A stretch of 60,620 nt of DNA from Bacteroidales bacterium (GCA_028708425.1 JAQVYY010000016.1:1-60620), one strand, 5' to 3'; positions 1 to 9,313 are shown, counted from the first letter of the stretch. Numbers and translations: made by a program. Notes: generated by a model not told the origin, from the letters alone.

Positions 1-66
1 AAGAAAAAATACCCTAAACCAGAGAAAAGAATTATTTTCACAATCCCGTCCTTAAAAATCAACTAA
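1..66 (+). CDS. C-terminal fragment of a probable IS transposase (partial)
   Basis: Frame 1 is open from the window edge and ends at the TAA at 64-66, giving 21 residues rich in Lys and Pro and ending SLKIN. It sits about 40 bp inside the putative IS terminal repeat at 109-124, the normal place for the end of a transposase gene. No catalytic motif is visible because the rest lies outside the window. Assignment rests on position only; it could be a chance frame. Confidence 0.3.
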   Translation, partial: KKKYPKPEKRIIFTIPSLKIN

Positions 67-124
67 TTTTTTGAGCCAAGCGAGAAGAAAAGAAACAGTG
101 GAATTATGAATCGCTCAATTTAGG
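1..124 (+). mobile_element. Right end of an insertion sequence
   Basis: The 16 bases at 109-124 are the exact reverse complement of 60497-60512 at the other end of the window (CCTAAATTGAGCGATT read inward). They therefore look like the terminal inverted repeat of one IS type, with its right end here. A short open frame that stops at 66 lies just inside this end, as expected for the 3' end of a transposase gene. The IS family is not identified. The flank from 125 to 330 holds nothing I recognise. Confidence 0.6.
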
Positions 125-330
125 TGTTATTAACGATTACGTTTTTGGCGTATCAAATTGCCAGGGTGTAAAATTAAGCGTGGAGTAATTTATTACTTAC
201 TTTTCAAGAGGTTAGCTGAACTTTTCGGGCTATACTTTTTACGTAGGATAGTTTTTAGCTCATAGGCTCAACAAGATAAATGCAACTTTTGGGAAGAGCA
301 TCCTAGTCCGCGCACTATTCGTTAATTTTT

Positions 331-421
331 TTTAAGATAAATGCAAATGCGACTTACCCCGATATAGAGGAGCCCAATTTTGGGTAACAAAATTGGTTGT
401 GATGGTTAGTCGCTGTTGGGG
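331..421 (-). repeat. Dispersed four-hairpin repeat, copy 1 (truncated, inverted)
   Basis: Read on the minus strand this matches the core of the intergenic repeat described at 31777-31926: the right arm of stem 2 (ACAGCGACTA), stem 3 (CCAATTTTG...CAAAATTGG) and the left arm of stem 4. Stem 1 and the right arm of stem 4 are missing. It lies between the IS end and the 3' end of the histidine kinase gene, opposite in orientation to the copies at 9357 and beyond. Confidence 0.7.
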
Positions 422-539
422 TTATCCTTGACGAAGATTTAACAACGTGTAGGTCAATTTAATGCACAAGCAGGTGAATGGTGAAAAAATGATTTTACTG
501 CAAATATAATTGGGATGGACCGAAAGCTAAGAATGTAGC

Positions 540-2309
540 TCAGCTTTGGTCGCCAAGTAACTTTTTCATTTTCTGAATAAGAATCTCAATTTGAAAAGGC
601 TTGCTAATATAGTCATCCATACCTGCAGCCAGGCATTCCTCTTTGTCGCCTAGTAAAGCGTTGGCTGTTATTGCAATAATAGGGATGTGGAAGTTGGAAT
701 TGGATTCAATTTCACGAATTTTTTTGGTTGCCACAATACCATTCATTATTGGCATCTGGATATCCATTAGGATTATATCGAAACGGCTGGTTCCAAAACG
801 GTCTAGCGCCTCCTTGCCGTTATTGGCAATTTCAATGTTTTTTACAAGTTTTTTCAGGCTTAAAACCACAATCTTTTGGTTTATCAGGTTGTCCTCAACA
901 AGTAAAACGCTGGCGTTTTCAAGTTCAACCGCTGTGGGCTTGGGCATCAAATCATCTGTTTCTGTCGATTGCTTTGGCTTGGATTTAATCTCCTTAACCA
1001 TCGGTTCGCCCGAGTCTATGTTTAAAGTGTAGGGGAACGAGAAAACAGCATCTTCGGCACTAAGGGTAACGCTTAGTTTTCCTTGATTACTTTCAATCAA
1101 TTTTTGAGTAATTGACAGCTCCAGCAGGTCGATATACATTTGGGTGCTTGCCGATGTTAGCGCCGATTCGTTAGTAACAAAAAGATTATGGTTCTCATTA
1201 AGGGGAAGAAGTATTGGTTTGTCGCTTCTAAGTTCAACAAGTAGGCCAATGGAGTCCTTGGTTTCTTTTACTTTTTTTATAATGATTTTTATGTTTAACT
1301 TGCTACTGCTGCGATTTTTAAGTATGCTTTCAATTAAGTTTAGGAGTATTTGTTTAATTCGAACCGGGTCGCCAATAAGATTTTCTGGTACCGATTCGTC
1401 AATTTTTAGGCTGAAAGCCGTTTGACTCGAGCTTAGGGTTGAGAATAGCTTGATTGTGCTGCTAATGGTTTTTCGCAGGTTAAAGTTTATGTTAACACTG
1501 TCCCTCTCTTTTATATCAATATTTGATATTTCTACCATGCTATTTACCACGTTAACCAGATTGTTAGTTGAAGCATGTATCGTATCAATCATATCTTTTT
1601 GTTTCTCGTTGTCTGAAATGCCTTCTAAAATATCGGCTACAACCATAATGTTATTGAGGGGTGTGCGAATTTGGTGTGAGAGGTTAGCGATAAAATCCTC
1701 TTTAAGCTTTAGCGAGTTTTTTAGATCGAGGTGTTCTTTTTCTTTTTTACGTATTTGGTTAGTCCTAATGGTGTCGTGTAGCGTAACAAAAATTAGAACA
1801 GCAGCGAATAAAATTATTGACAATATCTGGTACGAAAGGCCCGTGTTTTGGAATTCGGCAAGAAAACCAAAAGGTATAAACATGGCGATTATATATATTA
1901 GCACAACGAAAAGTGCGTAGTAAGTGCCTTTTTTTAATCCTAGTGCGGCCATAGTAATTAACGGAAGTAGCCCAAGTCCAATCATACCTACAACGGGTAT
2001 CGTTTTTATGCCTATTAAGAGCACAAAACCTAAGCTAGAAGCTACTGTATATACGTGAAGATAAATTGAGCTAAGAATTTTTTTTGCTGATACTACCATT
2101 GAAATGATTGCTAAAACGGCAATGCACAGACTTATTATGCCATAAATAATTTGCGATGTTGCAAATAGAAAAGCGGCTAATGTTATGAAAAACAATGTGG
2201 TAATTGAGAAAGAAACTCTCATCGCCTGTAACTGCATCTCGTGCTCTGAGGAAGTGTTATCGGTTTTAGAAGATGAAAAAATCTTCAGAATTCTATTGGC
2301 TATGTTCAT
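540..2309 (-). CDS. Hybrid sensor histidine kinase / response regulator with degenerate ATPase domain
   Basis: This 589-residue inner-membrane protein has about six hydrophobic segments (residues 32-178), a short linker, a HisKA dimerisation helix with the phospho-acceptor motif NLSHQIRTP (His212), an ATPase-like region (about 315-420) and a C-terminal receiver domain (467-586; Asp516 in LMDIQMP, Thr548, Lys570 in SKPF). The ATPase region is abnormal. The N-box reads LLNLIESILKN with the second Asn lost, no DxGxG G1 box is present, and the G2 box position reads DLLELSITQKL instead of GLGLAI. The HisKA and receiver parts are canonical, so it may act as a pseudokinase, phosphatase scaffold or phosphorelay acceptor. 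It has no partner gene next to it. The gene stands alone on the minus strand, divergent from the envelope module. Confidence 0.85.
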   Translation of the reverse strand: MNIANRILKIFSSSKTDNTSSEHEMQLQAMRVSFSITTLFFITLAAFLFATSQIIYGIISLCIAVLAIISMVVSAKKILSSIYLHVYTVASSLGFVLLIGIKTIPVVGMIGLGLLPLITMAALGLKKGTYYALFVVLIYIIAMFIPFGFLAEFQNTGLSYQILSIILFAAVLIFVTLHDTIRTNQIRKKEKEHLDLKNSLKLKEDFIANLSHQIRTPLNNIMVVADILEGISDNEKQKDMIDTIHASTNNLVNVVNSMVEISNIDIKERDSVNINFNLRKTISSTIKLFSTLSSSQTAFSLKIDESVPENLIGDPVRIKQILLNLIESILKNRSSSKLNIKIIIKKVKETKDSIGLLVELRSDKPILLPLNENHNLFVTNESALTSASTQMYIDLLELSITQKLIESNQGKLSVTLSAEDAVFSFPYTLNIDSGEPMVKEIKSKPKQSTETDDLMPKPTAVELENASVLLVEDNLINQKIVVLSLKKLVKNIEIANNGKEALDRFGTSRFDIILMDIQMPIMNGIVATKKIREIESNSNFHIPIIAITANALLGDKEECLAAGMDDYISKPFQIEILIQKMKKLLGDQS

Positions 2310-2522
2310 GCCTAATACTTTTATTTAATTAAAATGAGAACTGTTTAACTTGCTGCTTAATTGGTAGTTAATATGTTGTAGACTTATTATTTGCCTGCTG
2401 TAATTCACGCTAATATATAAAAAAAAACGTTATAAATAGGCATTGTCGGGTATTGTTAAGAAAAACATTAAAAAAACAGCAATCCGAGTGCCAGCAAAGT
2501 ATTTTATTCTATCAGAATACTA

Positions 2523-2602
2523 GCCCGGATTATTCATCAAACTTGTTGTGAAACCTTGTCGCTATCAGTTACAGCAATTATTCGAACCAATAGCTGGGGT
2601 TA
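2523..2602 (-). repeat. Dispersed four-hairpin repeat, copy 2 (internally deleted, inverted)
   Basis: On the minus strand this begins with the stem 1/stem 2 end of the repeat (TAACCCCAGCTATTGG...GCTGTAACTGATAGC) and ends with the stem 4 right arm (GATGAATAATCCGGGC). The whole middle (stem 3 and the stem 4 left arm) is absent, so it is a deletion derivative. It lies in the 507-bp divergent spacer 2310-2816. I see nothing else definable in that spacer, which must hold both promoters. Confidence 0.6.
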
Positions 2603-2816
2603 TAAAAAGTATTTGAATGCGATTGCTATTACAGGGTAACCTATTTGTTTTATCTGAATTGGATTAGTTTAACGATTGATTTTTACGATTTCTTCAATAT
2701 CTTTGTGGAAAGATGTTCCAATAGTTTATGATGCTTCCGCTTATAGTTACCAATCGTTTTTTTATACTTGTCGTAAACTGTTTTTAGCAAATTATTACTA
2801 ATCAAAGCCGTACAAA

Positions 2817-4463
2817 GTGAAAAAAGTTAAAGTAATTCTTACCTCAGTGGTCATCTCTTTCATGTTTACAGGCTGTTACCTTGATGATTACCGGAATATT
2901 GAAGAAGTACAGATTGATTCAATGAATCCAGTATATGGATTTCCGTTAATCAGCTCTAGTGTGGCGATAAACGATTTGTTGAGTGCTCTGGATTCCTCAG
3001 TATTTGTAGAGGTGCGAAACGATAGCGTCTTTCTTGTATTTAAGGAAGAGGTAAATATAGATCTGGATCTCGATGATTTTAATGTGCCCGATAACTCTTT
3101 TAGCGGAACGCTAGATTTGGCTCCAACGGGAGTTGCATTTGAGAGGTATTTTAAAAATTACACAATCATCGAAAATGATTCGGAAATTAGGCTGGTAAAA
3201 ATAAAAGCGGGAACGCTTACCGTAGAGTTTGTACGAGATGTTCTCGACGATGGAATGGAAATGGAAACAATAATCCATTCCTTAACCATTCCCGACCCTC
3301 AGTTTTCCGACAGCGTGTTTTTTATTTCTAACTGGGCACCCGATAGTTTTGAGGATATAGTTACCCTCGATTTGGCTGGTGCTACCCTTTTGCTTGAAGC
3401 GGAGGATGAAGAATCGGGTTTGCCATTGTATAATATATTCTCATGGGCTACCACTGTTAGGTCGGACGGAACTACTACGGGTACGGTTATAAACAATATT
3501 CACATTTCTGATGTTGAGTTTGAAGAGATTATAGGCCTAATAAATTACGAGGTCCCGTTACCCGCCGATACGCTAGATTTAAGTGCTTTTACCTCAATGG
3601 TTGATGGCGAAATATATTTTTCTGACCCTAGCATTGCCCTTAGTTTGGGTACAAGCTTCGGTGTTCCGGCATCGGCTGAGCTGTCGCATTTTACGTTCAG
3701 AAACAGTAGTAACGAAACTCGTGAACTCATAAACGAGGGTGTTTTATCCGATAATACGCTACTTTTGGGCGAAGGTAACAAGAATTACTTCTCTTATGCA
3801 ACCTCGTCAGACCCCTATGTTCAGCAGCTTTTTATTTTAAATTCAGACAATTCAAACCTTGAGGATGTTTTGTCATTTGTTCCCGTCGAGGTTATACTCG
3901 AGGGCCATTTTTTACTAGGCGATTACCAGGATTTTATTGAAGATCCGCATAGCTTCTTTGTGAAAGATACAAGTTTTTTTGATATCGCTTTTGATATTGA
4001 GGTGCCTCTGGCAGGTAGTATAAAAAATTTGAAGTTTGAAAAGGATATCAGTGATTTTTCATGGCCCGTAATTGACACCATTCCAGGGTTTTCAGATTTT
4101 GATTATGATATAGAGGTGAAGTTGAAAACTATTAACCAAATACCTCTTACCTTTGGCTTGCAAGTGCTTTTTGTTGATGATGGCGGAACTGCTATAGACT
4201 CATTGTTTAACGATGTGATGGTTGAAAATATTATACAGAGTCCAAACATCGATAGTGAAGGATTACCATTGAACCCGATTGAAAAGGCAACCAGTATTAA
4301 AATGAATAGGGAGAAGTACGACAAGGTATCTAAAGCTTCGCAAATGCGCTTAAAGCTGCTTCTTGATACCGGAACTGACGACATGCCTGAAGTGCTGTTT
4401 AAAGCTTCGCACCGTCTTGACGTACAGATAGCCCTTAAGTTTAACTTATTGATAGAGAGCTAA
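2817..4463 (+). CDS. Uncharacterised lipoprotein, 548 aa
   Basis: The GTG start at 2817 gives a lipoprotein signal peptide with lipobox FTGC (Cys20), followed by YLDDY, an acidic patch resembling the Bacteroidota lipoprotein surface-export signal. The mature part is Asp-rich, predicted mostly beta, and has no domain I recognise. No enzymatic motif is visible. It is followed after 50 bp by the DUF5723 barrel gene and then the PD40/OmpA gene, all on the plus strand, so the three probably form one envelope operon. Function unknown; a surface or periplasmic structural or binding role is inferred from the signal and the neighbours only. Confidence 0.75.
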   Translation: MKKVKVILTSVVISFMFTGCYLDDYRNIEEVQIDSMNPVYGFPLISSSVAINDLLSALDSSVFVEVRNDSVFLVFKEEVNIDLDLDDFNVPDNSFSGTLDLAPTGVAFERYFKNYTIIENDSEIRLVKIKAGTLTVEFVRDVLDDGMEMETIIHSLTIPDPQFSDSVFFISNWAPDSFEDIVTLDLAGATLLLEAEDEESGLPLYNIFSWATTVRSDGTTTGTVINNIHISDVEFEEIIGLINYEVPLPADTLDLSAFTSMVDGEIYFSDPSIALSLGTSFGVPASAELSHFTFRNSSNETRELINEGVLSDNTLLLGEGNKNYFSYATSSDPYVQQLFILNSDNSNLEDVLSFVPVEVILEGHFLLGDYQDFIEDPHSFFVKDTSFFDIAFDIEVPLAGSIKNLKFEKDISDFSWPVIDTIPGFSDFDYDIEVKLKTINQIPLTFGLQVLFVDDGGTAIDSLFNDVMVENIIQSPNIDSEGLPLNPIEKATSIKMNREKYDKVSKASQMRLKLLLDTGTDDMPEVLFKASHRLDVQIALKFNLLIES

Positions 4464-4513
4464 ACAGATAAAACATTTACCTAAACCGAATACTAATTAA
4501 GAAAAAGGAAATT

Positions 4514-5932
4514 GTGAAAAGAGTAGCCTTTATAATAATAATGTTTACGGGTACTATAAGTGGTTTTGCCCAGTCGGAACTAACCCTACCGTTTATGGGT
4601 AATATTTTTCAGAACACCTACCTTAATCCAGCCGTACAAACTGAGCATTCCGTAAGTATAGGGTTGCCTGGGTTATCATCGTTTCAATTCCAGATTATTA
4701 GTAACGGGTTTATCCCGCATCGTTTTTTAAGTATAGCTGATAATACGCTTTCTATATCGCCAGCTAATCTCGAAAGCCAGCTGCGTAATCGAAACTTGCT
4801 TTACCTTAATGCTGGGGTTGACCTGCTGCATGTTAAGGTTCGCATCCAAAACTGGGATATTTGGTATGGTACGAGGCAAAATCATCAGCTGTCTTTATTC
4901 TATCCTAAATCATTGGTTAGTCTAGCCATAATGGGGAATGAGCAGTATATAGATAAACCCATGGATTTAACCCCGATGGGGGTTAATGGCGTATTGTACC
5001 GTGAGCATACCGTAGGTGCTTCGACCCAGCGAGGTAAATGGGTTTTTGGTGCCAGGGCAAGCTTATTGCACGGTTTAACCAATGTTTACCTTAAGCCCAA
5101 TAACCTTAGCGTTACAATAACTGATGATATGTACTCGATGACCACTGATGCCGATGCCGTTTTGAGGACCTCGGGTTTGCCTGGCGATTCGTTGGCCAAT
5201 ATCAATTTTAGCCAGTTTGGGGTTTTTGATGAAACAGATATTAGCAGTTTTTCAGACTTCAAAGAGTTTATGAAGACAAACTATACAGCAAACTATTTAA
5301 GTCGTTTCAGAAACCCTGGCTTTGCGCTTAGCGCGGGTGCTTCGTATAAGTACGATTCGCGATTTACTTTCTCTTTCGCATTTAGCGACTTGGGCTTTAT
5401 TTCATGGAGCGATAGTACCAAGCAGTATAGTGCTAGAGGGGAGTCGGATTTTAAGGGGGTTGATGCGTTGGGAGATATGTTAAATGGTGACGAATTTTCT
5501 GTCCAATCGTTGGTCGATGGTTTCGCAAGTAATTTTGCAGCCGAAGAGGGGCATCAGGTTAGCTATGCAACCTGGTTGCATACCAAGCTTTATCTTTCGG
5601 CAACATACCAGTTAGCTCAGCGTACCCAAGTTAATGCCAGTTTTTATGGGGTGGTTAATCGAGGGTTTTATCCAGCTTTTACGTTAGGCTTTAACCAAGG
5701 TTTAGGGCGTATGTTAAATATAGCGCTATCGGCCTCAATGAATCAACGAACCATTTCTAATATTGGCTTCGGTCTCCTTGTTAAACCTGGCCCATTCCAG
5801 CTATATGTTGTAGCGGACAACCTTTATTCTCCTCTTGTTGACCCACTAACCTTTACCAATATGAATGTTAGGGTGGGACTAAATATCGTGATTGGATGGG
5901 TTAAAAAACCGCAAGGTTTACCCTACAAGTAA
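4514..5932 (+). CDS. DUF5723 family outer-membrane beta-barrel protein
   Basis: A GTG start preceded by AAAAAGGAA gives 472 residues with a clear signal peptide ending at FAQ (about residue 20). The start of the mature chain, with NTYLNPAVQ followed by a GLPGLSSF segment, is typical of the DUF5723 family, which belongs to Bacteroidota outer-membrane barrels. The rest alternates aromatic and polar residues as in beta strands (for example FTFSFAFSDLGFISW). The family has no established biochemical role. It lies 50 bp after the lipoprotein gene and about 20-40 bp before the OmpA-family gene, which suggests co-transcription and a joint role in the outer membrane. Confidence 0.75.
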   Translation: MKRVAFIIIMFTGTISGFAQSELTLPFMGNIFQNTYLNPAVQTEHSVSIGLPGLSSFQFQIISNGFIPHRFLSIADNTLSISPANLESQLRNRNLLYLNAGVDLLHVKVRIQNWDIWYGTRQNHQLSLFYPKSLVSLAIMGNEQYIDKPMDLTPMGVNGVLYREHTVGASTQRGKWVFGARASLLHGLTNVYLKPNNLSVTITDDMYSMTTDADAVLRTSGLPGDSLANINFSQFGVFDETDISSFSDFKEFMKTNYTANYLSRFRNPGFALSAGASYKYDSRFTFSFAFSDLGFISWSDSTKQYSARGESDFKGVDALGDMLNGDEFSVQSLVDGFASNFAAEEGHQVSYATWLHTKLYLSATYQLAQRTQVNASFYGVVNRGFYPAFTLGFNQGLGRMLNIALSASMNQRTISNIGFGLLVKPGPFQLYVVADNLYSPLVDPLTFTNMNVRVGLNIVIGWVKKPQGLPYK

Positions 5933-5969
5933 ACGCTTAAAATGAGAAATAATATTGAAGCAAGTTCCT

Positions 5970-8345
5970 ATGAATAAGATTTTTTTAAGAATAACAATGG
6001 TTGCTGTTCTTTTGCATGCTATAATCCATGTAAGTGGACAAACATCGTTTGAGCCCCAAAACCTTGGGGAAAATGTAAACAGTGAGTATGCAGAGATTAA
6101 CCCCGTGCTTTCGAGAGATGGAAGTACTCTTTTCTTTAGCAGAGCTAACCACCCGAGCAACCAATTTGGCGATAGCGATAGTCAGGATATATGGTTCTCT
6201 TCACTTCAAACCGATGGCACTTGGGGAGTGGCTGAGCGTTTGCCAAACACGGTGAATATTGGACAGCATAATGCCATCCTATCGGCGCTGGGTGATGGGC
6301 AATCATATTTACTACTTGGTCGGTTTAATAGGCGAGGCACCCTATGGGTTACCAGAGGTTTTTCAATTATTAAGAAGCTTGATAACGGCAGCTGGAGTGT
6401 TCCCGAACCAGTTAAGGTGAAGCGCTTTAAGCGAATTAATAAGGGTAAAACAGTTTCTGCCTATATGACCCCCGATAGGGAGTACATTTTTATAACTTTC
6501 TCAGCACATCCTAATAGCCAACGCCTATCTTTATACGTATCGAAAAGGAAGAAGGATAATGTGTATTTACCTCCTAAAGCTGTTCATGGAGGCAAAGGAA
6601 ATGCTATGAATCCTCGAACCATAGAGTCTCCGTACCTTACAGCTGATAAAAGCCGGTTGTACTTTTCGGGTGACTATAGCAGGGGGAGAGGAGGCAATAA
6701 TATATACTATGCCGACAACCCTGCCCCCGATTTTAGGGAATGGGGTGCGCCCCAAATTGTTACCGATACCATAAATACCCCAAATTGGGATTCCCACTTT
6801 ACAATGAATGCTACTGAAAGTTGGGGATACTATGCTTCAACAACCAACTCGTTTGGGAAGTCGGATATTTTTAGGGTTAAGTTCTTTGAAGAAAATCCAT
6901 ACCTAAAGCTTTCTGGTTTGGTTTTAAATCAGGCCGATCAGACCTTAATGATAGAGGATACTACCTATTCTGTACTTGTAAATGGCGAAGATTTTGAGGG
7001 GTTTAGCCTTGATAAAACTTCGGCATCCTACGAAGCGTTGCTTCCGCTGGGTGATTATTACACAATTCAACCAGCTATGGAAAAATGGAATGGTATTTCG
7101 TTTGATATCGATTTGCGTAATGTTAGGGAGTACACCGAATCGAAGCAGAATATTTACTTCTCGTCTATACCATTTGTTCAGGTTAAGGGAAAAATTGTTG
7201 ATACCCATACCAACGAGGTGCTGTCGGGTAGCTATGGAGCAACGATCGAAATTAATGGTTTACCATCCGACTCGATAGTTTACGATAAGTTCTCTAGCGC
7301 ATTCCAAGCGCTGCTCCCCTTGGGCAGCAAGTATGCCTTTTCGGCTAGTGTAAACAACTTTACCTCGTCGGTTGAGGTGGTGGATGTGAGTACCCAAACT
7401 CAGTATGTTGAGAAGGATATTTTGGTTAAGGTTACGCCACACCCATGGGTGTTGATAAAGGGCAAGGTGCTCGATAATAACTCGTTAACTCCAGTAACAG
7501 CGCAATCGAACCCCACCCTTATTATTAATGGCCAGGAGGTCGATACCGTTCTGATAGATCCTGTTACAGCCGATTTTGAATTACGATTGCCCTATGGTCA
7601 AAATCATGTGGTGGGTGTTAAGGCGGAGAATTATAGAACCATTGACAATCAGATTGATTTAACTTCGTACACACGTTTTGCCGAAGTGCCCCAAAATCTA
7701 TTTGCCGAACGTGCCGATGCGAATATGGTTACGCTTAATGGAAAGGTAATTAATACTAAAACAGGTAAGATGCTTGAGGAGGGGTACCATGTTACGATGA
7801 GGGTAAATGGTGTTGAGACACCCGCTTTTGTTTATGACAGTAAGAACGCTACGTACACATTAAAACTCCCCGTTGGTTTTAATTACGATTTAACGCCTAA
7901 CGTATACAATTTCTATAACAAGTTTGAACCGGTTGATTTAACTGAAGCAACCCCAATGACAAAAATTGTTCGTAATTTCTACGTAACACCCATTGAGGTT
8001 GGGCAGTCAATTGATATTGAACATATTTACTTTGAGACAGGTCGTAATGAGCTTAAACCCCAGTCGTATAGATCATTGGCAGCCTTGGTTCAGTTCCTTA
8101 ACGAGTACCCAAATGTTCGGGTTGAGATTGGTGGGCATACGGATAATACTGGATCGGTATCGGTAAATAAACGATTATCCGAGGCGAGGGCTCGTGCGGT
8201 TGCCGAGTATGGTATTCAGCAGGGTTTACCTCCCGAGAGGATTGTTTCAAAAGGTTATTGGTTTACCAAGCCTAAGGCTAGTAACCGAACGGCCGAGGGT
8301 AGGGCGAAAAACCGAAGGGTTGACTTTACCATTGTGGGAATATAA
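5970..8345 (+). CDS. OmpA-family protein with PD40 beta-propeller
   Basis: I chose ATG 5970 (MNKIFLRITMVAV...) because it gives a standard signal peptide ending near VSGQ; an in-frame TTG at 5955 is an alternative. The 791-residue chain has PD40/WD40-like propeller repeats (about residues 25-315, with LSRDGSTLFFSR and TADKSRLYFSG type blades). These are followed by four similar beta-sandwich segments of roughly 95 residues that share a VNG/INGxxxD core and an LPxG turn. The C-terminal OmpA peptidoglycan-binding domain (about 680-790) contains GGHTDNTGS, LSEARARAV and NRRVDFTIV. It probably ties an outer-membrane assembly to peptidoglycan. This architecture is common in Bacteroidota, including T9SS-linked proteins, but a specific partner is not shown here. 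It is the last gene of the three-gene module and is followed by a terminator. Confidence 0.85.
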   Translation: MNKIFLRITMVAVLLHAIIHVSGQTSFEPQNLGENVNSEYAEINPVLSRDGSTLFFSRANHPSNQFGDSDSQDIWFSSLQTDGTWGVAERLPNTVNIGQHNAILSALGDGQSYLLLGRFNRRGTLWVTRGFSIIKKLDNGSWSVPEPVKVKRFKRINKGKTVSAYMTPDREYIFITFSAHPNSQRLSLYVSKRKKDNVYLPPKAVHGGKGNAMNPRTIESPYLTADKSRLYFSGDYSRGRGGNNIYYADNPAPDFREWGAPQIVTDTINTPNWDSHFTMNATESWGYYASTTNSFGKSDIFRVKFFEENPYLKLSGLVLNQADQTLMIEDTTYSVLVNGEDFEGFSLDKTSASYEALLPLGDYYTIQPAMEKWNGISFDIDLRNVREYTESKQNIYFSSIPFVQVKGKIVDTHTNEVLSGSYGATIEINGLPSDSIVYDKFSSAFQALLPLGSKYAFSASVNNFTSSVEVVDVSTQTQYVEKDILVKVTPHPWVLIKGKVLDNNSLTPVTAQSNPTLIINGQEVDTVLIDPVTADFELRLPYGQNHVVGVKAENYRTIDNQIDLTSYTRFAEVPQNLFAERADANMVTLNGKVINTKTGKMLEEGYHVTMRVNGVETPAFVYDSKNATYTLKLPVGFNYDLTPNVYNFYNKFEPVDLTEATPMTKIVRNFYVTPIEVGQSIDIEHIYFETGRNELKPQSYRSLAALVQFLNEYPNVRVEIGGHTDNTGSVSVNKRLSEARARAVAEYGIQQGLPPERIVSKGYWFTKPKASNRTAEGRAKNRRVDFTIVGI

Positions 8346-8370
8346 CCTTCTCGAGTAATATAAATTATAG

Positions 8371-8407
8371 CTGGGAAGGTGTGTGCAAACGCCTTCTCAG
8401 TTTTTTT
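8371..8407 (+). terminator. Rho-independent terminator after the OmpA-family gene
   Basis: The imperfect stem CTGGGAAGG / CCTTCTCAG, with a loop of about 12 nt, is followed by seven T residues. It lies 26 bp after the OmpA-family stop codon. Confidence 0.75.
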
Positions 8408-8432
8408 AAATCTACGCTGCTGAACGATTGCT

Positions 8433-8616
8433 GCCGCACGATTGCATCGTGTGGCAATAACTTACAAATACCACACGATACAATCGTGCGGTAGCGGTGC
8501 GACGATACGATACAACCGAGTTGTTCTTTGGCGAGTTCGGCAAAGTCAATCGTGTAGTAGTGATTTGATAGTTAAGCAGCTGTATTGCAAATACCACACG
8601 ATACAATCGTGCGGTA
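8433..8616. repeat. REP-like palindrome cluster (three units)
   Basis: Three near-palindromes with the core CCGCACGATTGTATCGTGTGG lie at 8433-8454, 8469-8493 and 8592-8616. The first is in one orientation, and the second and third (identical, TACCACACGAT...GTGCGGTA) are in the other. The second and third are each preceded by the same CAAATA sequence. Between them lie diverged half-copies (GACGATACGATACAACCG, CAATCGTGTAGTAG). One G-T mismatch is kept in every unit. This resembles REP/BIME elements; no associated Y1 (RAYT) transposase gene is in the window. Confidence 0.7.
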
Positions 8617-8671
8617 GCGTTGCTGGGGGGGGTGAAACGCTGGTAATTTCTATTTAAACCTATTTTTAACA

Positions 8672-9313
8672 ATGAGGCAAAAAAGCAGCAACCTTAAAAA
8701 ACATGAGGAGATATTTAATAGCGTATCGCATGGTGTGGGTGTCCTTATCGCTATTGCGTGTACCGCTATTATTGTAACCCGTGCCGTGCTACATGGTGAT
8801 GTATGGCATATTGTAAGCTTTAGCATTTTTGGTGCAGGGATGATAACGTTATACATTGCATCGACACTATTTCACGGAGCTAAAAATCCGCGTCGTAAGT
8901 ACCATTTAAACACTTTTGATCATTCAGCCATATACGTTTTAATTGCTGCCACCTACACACCATTAACGCTAGTGGCAATTAGGGGGCCTTTGGGTTGGAC
9001 GCTATTCGGCATTATATGGGGTTTAGCCTTAGCAGGGATTGCTTTTAAAAAGTGGTTTTATACGCAAAAATTACGAGTTCTTTCAACAGCTCTTTATGCG
9101 GCAATGGGGTTTATGTTTCTAATGGCAATTGGCCCCATTGTGCGCAATTTACCGACCGTTTCGCTTGTTTTTCTTCTGTGTGGAGTGTTCGCCTACTCGG
9201 CAGGTATTTTCTTCTACATAAGGCGCGATATAGCCTTTGGTCATGGTGTTTTTCATCTGTTTGTTCTGGCGGGTAGCATTTGCCACTTTTTTACTATGGT
9301 TTTTATGGTGTAG
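8672..9313 (+). CDS. Hemolysin III / TrhA-family membrane protein
   Basis: The protein has 213 residues with seven predicted membrane helices and the PAQR/hemolysin III signature: SxxFH in the second helix (STLFH), FDHSAIY at the start of the third, and GHGVFHLFVL in the last. The conserved Ser, Asp and His residues form the metal site of the superfamily. Bacterial members are linked to membrane fluidity and fatty-acid homeostasis rather than proven haemolysis. It is a single gene, starting just after the REP-like cluster and converging on ftsZ. Confidence 0.85.
   Translation: MRQKSSNLKKHEEIFNSVSHGVGVLIAIACTAIIVTRAVLHGDVWHIVSFSIFGAGMITLYIASTLFHGAKNPRRKYHLNTFDHSAIYVLIAATYTPLTLVAIRGPLGWTLFGIIWGLALAGIAFKKWFYTQKLRVLSTALYAAMGFMFLMAIGPIVRNLPTVSLVFLLCGVFAYSAGIFFYIRRDIAFGHGVFHLFVLAGSICHFFTMVFMV

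Noticed and set aside
240-290. Possible further degenerate copy of the dispersed repeat
   Set aside because: Only GGCTCAAC and AAGATAAATGCAA match; too short to call.
8412-8672. Open frames on both strands across the REP-like palindromes
   Set aside because: Their sequences are translations of the palindromic repeats and have repeated low-complexity peptides; not genes.
8672-9313. Virulence-type haemolysin
   Set aside because: The hemolysin III name is historical; the family signature points to a membrane homeostasis protein and no toxin neighbour exists.
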